Shown: one piece after another, positions 30,112 through 32,727 of the stretch
Layout of the letters: each line of letters begins with the position of its first letter
How positions within the stretch are numbered: the first letter of the stretch is position 1
Source of the DNA: WRDS01 sp964492775
GTDB lineage: Bacteria > Actinomycetota > Coriobacteriia > Anaerosomatales > PHET01
Length of the DNA: 32,727 nt
Direction: 5' to 3'
NCBI GenBank assembly: GCA_964492775.1
Contig: CAZBLH010000021.1
Location: 1-32,727 of the forward strand
The notes under the pieces: model-generated
Seen by the model: only the letters and a program-made list of their open reading frames with translations
The model's database searches: none
Told to the model about the DNA's origin: nothing
Made by a program: the position numbers and the translations under genes

Positions 30112-30387
30112 ATGCCGCTGTCCAAGGACACCAAGGCAGAGATCATCGCGGAGTACAAGCGCGGTGACGCCGACACCGGGTCGGCAGAGGTTCAGATCGC
30201 GCTGCTCACGCAGCGAATCCGCGACCTCACTGAGCATCTCAAGATGCACTCGAAGGACCACCACACGCGCCGCGGGCTGCTCAAGCTCGTCGGTCAGCGC
30301 CGCCGACTTCTGAACTACCTCAAGAAGACCGACATCGAGCGGTACCGTGCGGTCATCGCACAACTTGGGATTCGCGAGGTCAAGTAG
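30112..30387 (+). CDS. rpsO: 30S ribosomal protein S15
   Basis: S15 binds 16S rRNA near its central three-way junction and starts platform assembly. The 91-residue protein starts MPLSKDTKAEIIAEYKRGDADTGSAEVQIALLTQRI, the universal S15 signature, and continues LTEHLKMHSKDHHTRRGLLKLVGQRRRLLNYLKKTD and ERYRAVIAQLGIR. ATG 30112 has AGGAAGGTGGAG upstream. It is followed by a classical terminator and then by pnp, its conserved partner. In other bacteria S15 represses its own mRNA through a structured leader; the leader here also contains alternating stems. Confidence 0.97.
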   Translation: MPLSKDTKAEIIAEYKRGDADTGSAEVQIALLTQRIRDLTEHLKMHSKDHHTRRGLLKLVGQRRRLLNYLKKTDIERYRAVIAQLGIREVK

Positions 30388-30398
30388 CTGAGCACCGT

Positions 30399-30435
30399 AA
30401 GGCGGGAGGCCCACAAACCTCCCGCCTTTGTTCTT
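30399..30435 (+). terminator. Rho-independent terminator between rpsO and pnp
   Basis: AAGGCGGGAGG (30399-30409) pairs perfectly with CCTCCCGCCTT (30418-30428) across the loop CCCACAAA, and TTTGTTCTT spans the stem end. It is the cleanest intrinsic terminator in the window and lies 12 bases after the rpsO stop. Confidence 0.85.
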
Positions 30436-30498
30436 AACGGGTCCATCCGCCTCGGCGAGGAACGTCGAGATTCGGGTAGGAGCTATGTCAGGTGCATG

Positions 30499-30521
30499 CC
30501 GTAGCGCAAGGGGCGCTGCGG
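30499..30521 (+). promoter_or_regulatory. Hairpin in the pnp 5' leader
   Basis: CCGTAGCGC (30499-30507) pairs with GCGCTGCGG (30513-30521) across AAGGG, with one G-U pair, ending 24 bases before the pnp ATG. In E. coli an RNase III-cut pnp leader stem mediates autocontrol by PNPase; this stem is in a comparable position but shorter. Confidence 0.45.
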
Positions 30522-30545
30522 TGAGGAGTTGAGGAAGAGAGAATC

Positions 30546-32717
30546 ATGGCTAAGATCGTTGAAACGTTCGAGCTCTACGGCAAGGAGTACGTCCTTGAGA
30601 CTGGCGAGCTCGCCAAGCAGGCTGGTGGCGCGGTGGTCGTGCGCCAAGGCGACTCGATGGTGCTCGTCACCGCGACCGCGTCCAAGCAGCCCAAGGACCT
30701 GGACTTCTTCCCGCTGACGGTTGATTTCGAGGAGCGCATGTACGCCGCGGGCAAGCTGCCCGGCGGCTTCATCAAGCGTGAGTCGCGCCCGTCCGAGAAG
30801 GCCACGCTGACCGCCCGCATGATCGATCGCCCCATTCGCTCGTCGTTCGCCGACGGGTTCCGCAACGAGGTCCAGGTCATCGCGACCGTGCTCTCAGCCG
30901 ATCAGGTCCACCAGCCCGACGTCATCTCCATCATGGGCGCCTCGGCTGCTCTGATGGCCGGCGGCATCCCGTTCGAAGGCCCCCTTGCTGGCGTGCGCAT
31001 CTGCAGAAACATGGAGACTGGCGAGTACCTCGTGAACCCGACGTTCGACGAGACCGAGGACTCCGATCTCGACCTTGTGGTCGCCGGGTCCAAGGACGCC
31101 GTGTTCATGCTCGAGGCCGGCGCGAACGAAGTCTCGGAAGAGGACATGCTCGCCGCGCTCATGTTCGCCCAGGAGGCCATCGCGGAGTTCTGTGCCGTGC
31201 AGGAGCGCTTCCTCGCCAAGCTCGACATCAAACCGATGGAGGTCACCCTCCAGACCGTCGACCCGGCGATCGTGGACCGCATCTTCGCGGCTGGCTCGGA
31301 GAAGATGCGCGAAGCGCTGCACAACCCCGACAAGCACGCTCGCATGGACGCCGTTCAGGCGGTCAAGGACGAGCTGCTCGCGACCTTCTCGGAAGAGGAG
31401 CTTGCTGCGCAGGGCAAGGACATCAAGGCCACTCTCAAGCAGCTTGAGAAGAAAACCATGCGCACGATGGTGCTGGCCGAGGGCGAGCGCGCCGACGGTC
31501 GCCGGGTCGACGAGATCCGGCCGATCAGCTGCGTCGCCGGCTACCTGCCGAGGTCGCACGGCTCTGGCCTGTTCACCCGCGGCCAGACTCAGGTGCTCTC
31601 GGTGCTCACGCTCGGCATGCTTTCCGAGTGGCAGCGCCTCGACACGATCGACGTGTCGGAGGGCAAGCGCTACATCCACCACTACAACTTCCCGCCGTTC
31701 TCCACCGGTGAGACCGGGTTCATGCGTGGCCCGAAGCGCCGTGACATCGGCCACGGAGCACTTGCCGAGCGCGCGCTGCTGCCGGTCGTTCCGGCAGAGG
31801 AGGACTTCCCGTACACGATCCGCATCGTATCCGAAGTCCTCGAGTCCAACGGCTCGAGCTCCATGGGTTCGGTATGTGGCTCGACGCTCGCGCTGATGGA
31901 CGCAGGTGTGCCGATCTCGGCGCCGGTTTCTGGTATCGCGATGGGGCTCATCAAGGAGGGCGACGATGTCGCCGTCCTCTCCGACATCCAGGGACTCGAG
32001 GACTTCCTCGGCGACATGGACTTCAAGGTCGCGGGTACGCCGAACGGCATCACCGCCATGCAGATGGACAACAAGGCCAAGGGCCTGTCTGTCGAGATCC
32101 TGCGCAAGGCGCTCATGCAGGCCAAGGAGGGACGCGCCTACATCCTCGGCAAGATGCTTGATGAGATCGCCGAGTCGCGCCCCGAGATGAGCCGGTACGC
32201 CCCGCGCATCCTCACCATCAAGATCCCGTCCGACAAGATCCGCGAGGTCATCGGCTCGGGTGGCAAGGTCGTCCGCGGCATCCAGGAAGAGACTGGCGCC
32301 CAGATCGACATCCAGGAAGACGGCACCATCTACGTCGCATCGCGTGACCTCGGTGGTGAGGAGGCGGTCCGCCGCATCCAGGCCATCGTCAAGGAGCCGG
32401 AGATCGGCGAGGAGTACCACGGCCGCGTGGTCTCGATCCAGCCGTTCGGAGCGTTCGTCGAGCTCATCCCGGGCAAGGACGGACTGCTCCACATCTCCCG
32501 CGTGGCCCAGGGCCGCGTCGAGAAAGTCGAGGACGTGCTCAATGTCGGCGACGCCGTGCACGTGAAGATCATCGACATCGATGACCGCGGCAAGGTCTCG
32601 CTGGACCGCTTGGACAAGCCCGAGGCGCCCCCGCGTGCCGAGGGATCAGGCGGCGACCGCGGCCCGCGGCGTGACAACGCAGGTGGCGGCGAGCGCCGTC
32701 CGCGCCGGCGCAACTAG
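30546..32717 (+). CDS. pnp: Polyribonucleotide nucleotidyltransferase (PNPase)
   Basis: This trimeric 3'-to-5' phosphorolytic exoribonuclease is central to mRNA decay. The first RNase PH-like domain (about 1-220) has PLTVDFEERMYAAGKLPGGFIKRESRPSEKATLTARMIDRPIR in pieces. An all-helical linker and the second, catalytic PH domain (about 320-540) follow, with FTRGQTQVLSVLTLG, YNFPPFSTGETG and the catalytic Asp486 and Asp492 in EDFLGDMDFKVAGT. The KH domain has the GSGG loop at 570-573, the S1 domain lies at about 622-695, and a Gly/Arg-rich tail of about 30 residues ends the 723-residue chain. AGGAAGAGAG precedes ATG 30546. rpsO lies just upstream, separated by a terminator. Confidence 0.97.
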   Translation: MAKIVETFELYGKEYVLETGELAKQAGGAVVVRQGDSMVLVTATASKQPKDLDFFPLTVDFEERMYAAGKLPGGFIKRESRPSEKATLTARMIDRPIRSSFADGFRNEVQVIATVLSADQVHQPDVISIMGASAALMAGGIPFEGPLAGVRICRNMETGEYLVNPTFDETEDSDLDLVVAGSKDAVFMLEAGANEVSEEDMLAALMFAQEAIAEFCAVQERFLAKLDIKPMEVTLQTVDPAIVDRIFAAGSEKMREALHNPDKHARMDAVQAVKDELLATFSEEELAAQGKDIKATLKQLEKKTMRTMVLAEGERADGRRVDEIRPISCVAGYLPRSHGSGLFTRGQTQVLSVLTLGMLSEWQRLDTIDVSEGKRYIHHYNFPPFSTGETGFMRGPKRRDIGHGALAERALLPVVPAEEDFPYTIRIVSEVLESNGSSSMGSVCGSTLALMDAGVPISAPVSGIAMGLIKEGDDVAVLSDIQGLEDFLGDMDFKVAGTPNGITAMQMDNKAKGLSVEILRKALMQAKEGRAYILGKMLDEIAESRPEMSRYAPRILTIKIPSDKIREVIGSGGKVVRGIQEETGAQIDIQEDGTIYVASRDLGGEEAVRRIQAIVKEPEIGEEYHGRVVSIQPFGAFVELIPGKDGLLHISRVAQGRVEKVEDVLNVGDAVHVKIIDIDDRGKVSLDRLDKPEAPPRAEGSGGDRGPRRDNAGGGERRPRRRN

Positions 32718-32727
32718 CCGAGCGCCG

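Noticed and set aside
30894..32561. Minus-strand open frame of 555 codons opposite pnp
   Set aside because: Shadow of a GC-rich gene: the real strand encodes a complete PNPase with all domains.

Overview
This window is a 33-gene, single-strand block of bacterial core information-processing and isoprenoid genes. It is GC-rich, with strong G/C third positions. Every supported gene lies on the + strand. The first gene (ffh) is cut by the left edge, and the last (pnp) ends ten bases before the right edge. The gene order ffh-rpsP-khpA-rimM-trmD-lepB-rplS-rnhB-yraN-comM-dprA, then a WhiG-type sigma factor beside rpsB-tsf-pyrH-frr, then uppS-cdsA-dxr-rseP-ispG-proS and rimP-nusA-ylxR-infB-rbfA-nrnA-truB-ribF-rpsO-pnp, suggests an Actinomycetota chromosome. 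TrmFO together with a WhiG-like sigma factor, and the divergent RibF and RseP, point to a deep-branching lineage such as Coriobacteriia or a relative rather than Streptomyces or Mycobacterium. That placement is inference.

Layout. 1-3863 is a signal-recognition, ribosome-biogenesis and secretion segment: Ffh, S16, KH protein, RimM, TrmD, signal peptidase I and L19. It has predicted promoters before rpsP and rplS and a terminator after rplS. 3954-9907 is a DNA-processing segment: RNase HII, YraN, ComM, DprA, TrmFO and XerC. 9938-14148 holds the WhiG-like sigma factor and the translation and nucleotide genes rpsB, tsf, pyrH and frr, with a hairpin between tsf and pyrH. 14145-21330 is the isoprenoid, envelope and phospholipid segment (UppS, CdsA, Dxr, site-2 protease, IspG) followed by ProS. 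21508-32717 is the transcription, translation-initiation and RNA-maturation segment, preceded by a promoter and an attenuator-like hairpin. rpsO and pnp each have a structured leader, with a clear intrinsic terminator between them.

At least eleven junctions overlap (ATGA, GTGA, TTGA or one-base overlaps), so much of the block is probably translationally coupled. Dxr and IspG supply isoprenoid precursors that UppS turns into the undecaprenyl lipid carrier. RimM, TrmD, RimP, RbfA and TruB mature the ribosome and tRNA. PNPase and NrnA degrade RNA to mononucleotides.

I found no mobile element, CRISPR array, tRNA, rRNA or plainly novel gene cluster. The unusual features are domain additions to housekeeping proteins and RNA-level structures: RibF with a roughly 210-residue C-terminal extension containing a DUF2007-like region and a terminal membrane segment; NusA with a C-terminal Cys/His zinc-finger-like motif; RseP with a winged-helix-like insert; Ala/Glu-rich extensions on S16, S2 and IF2; and a perfect 15-bp inverted repeat inside rimM.
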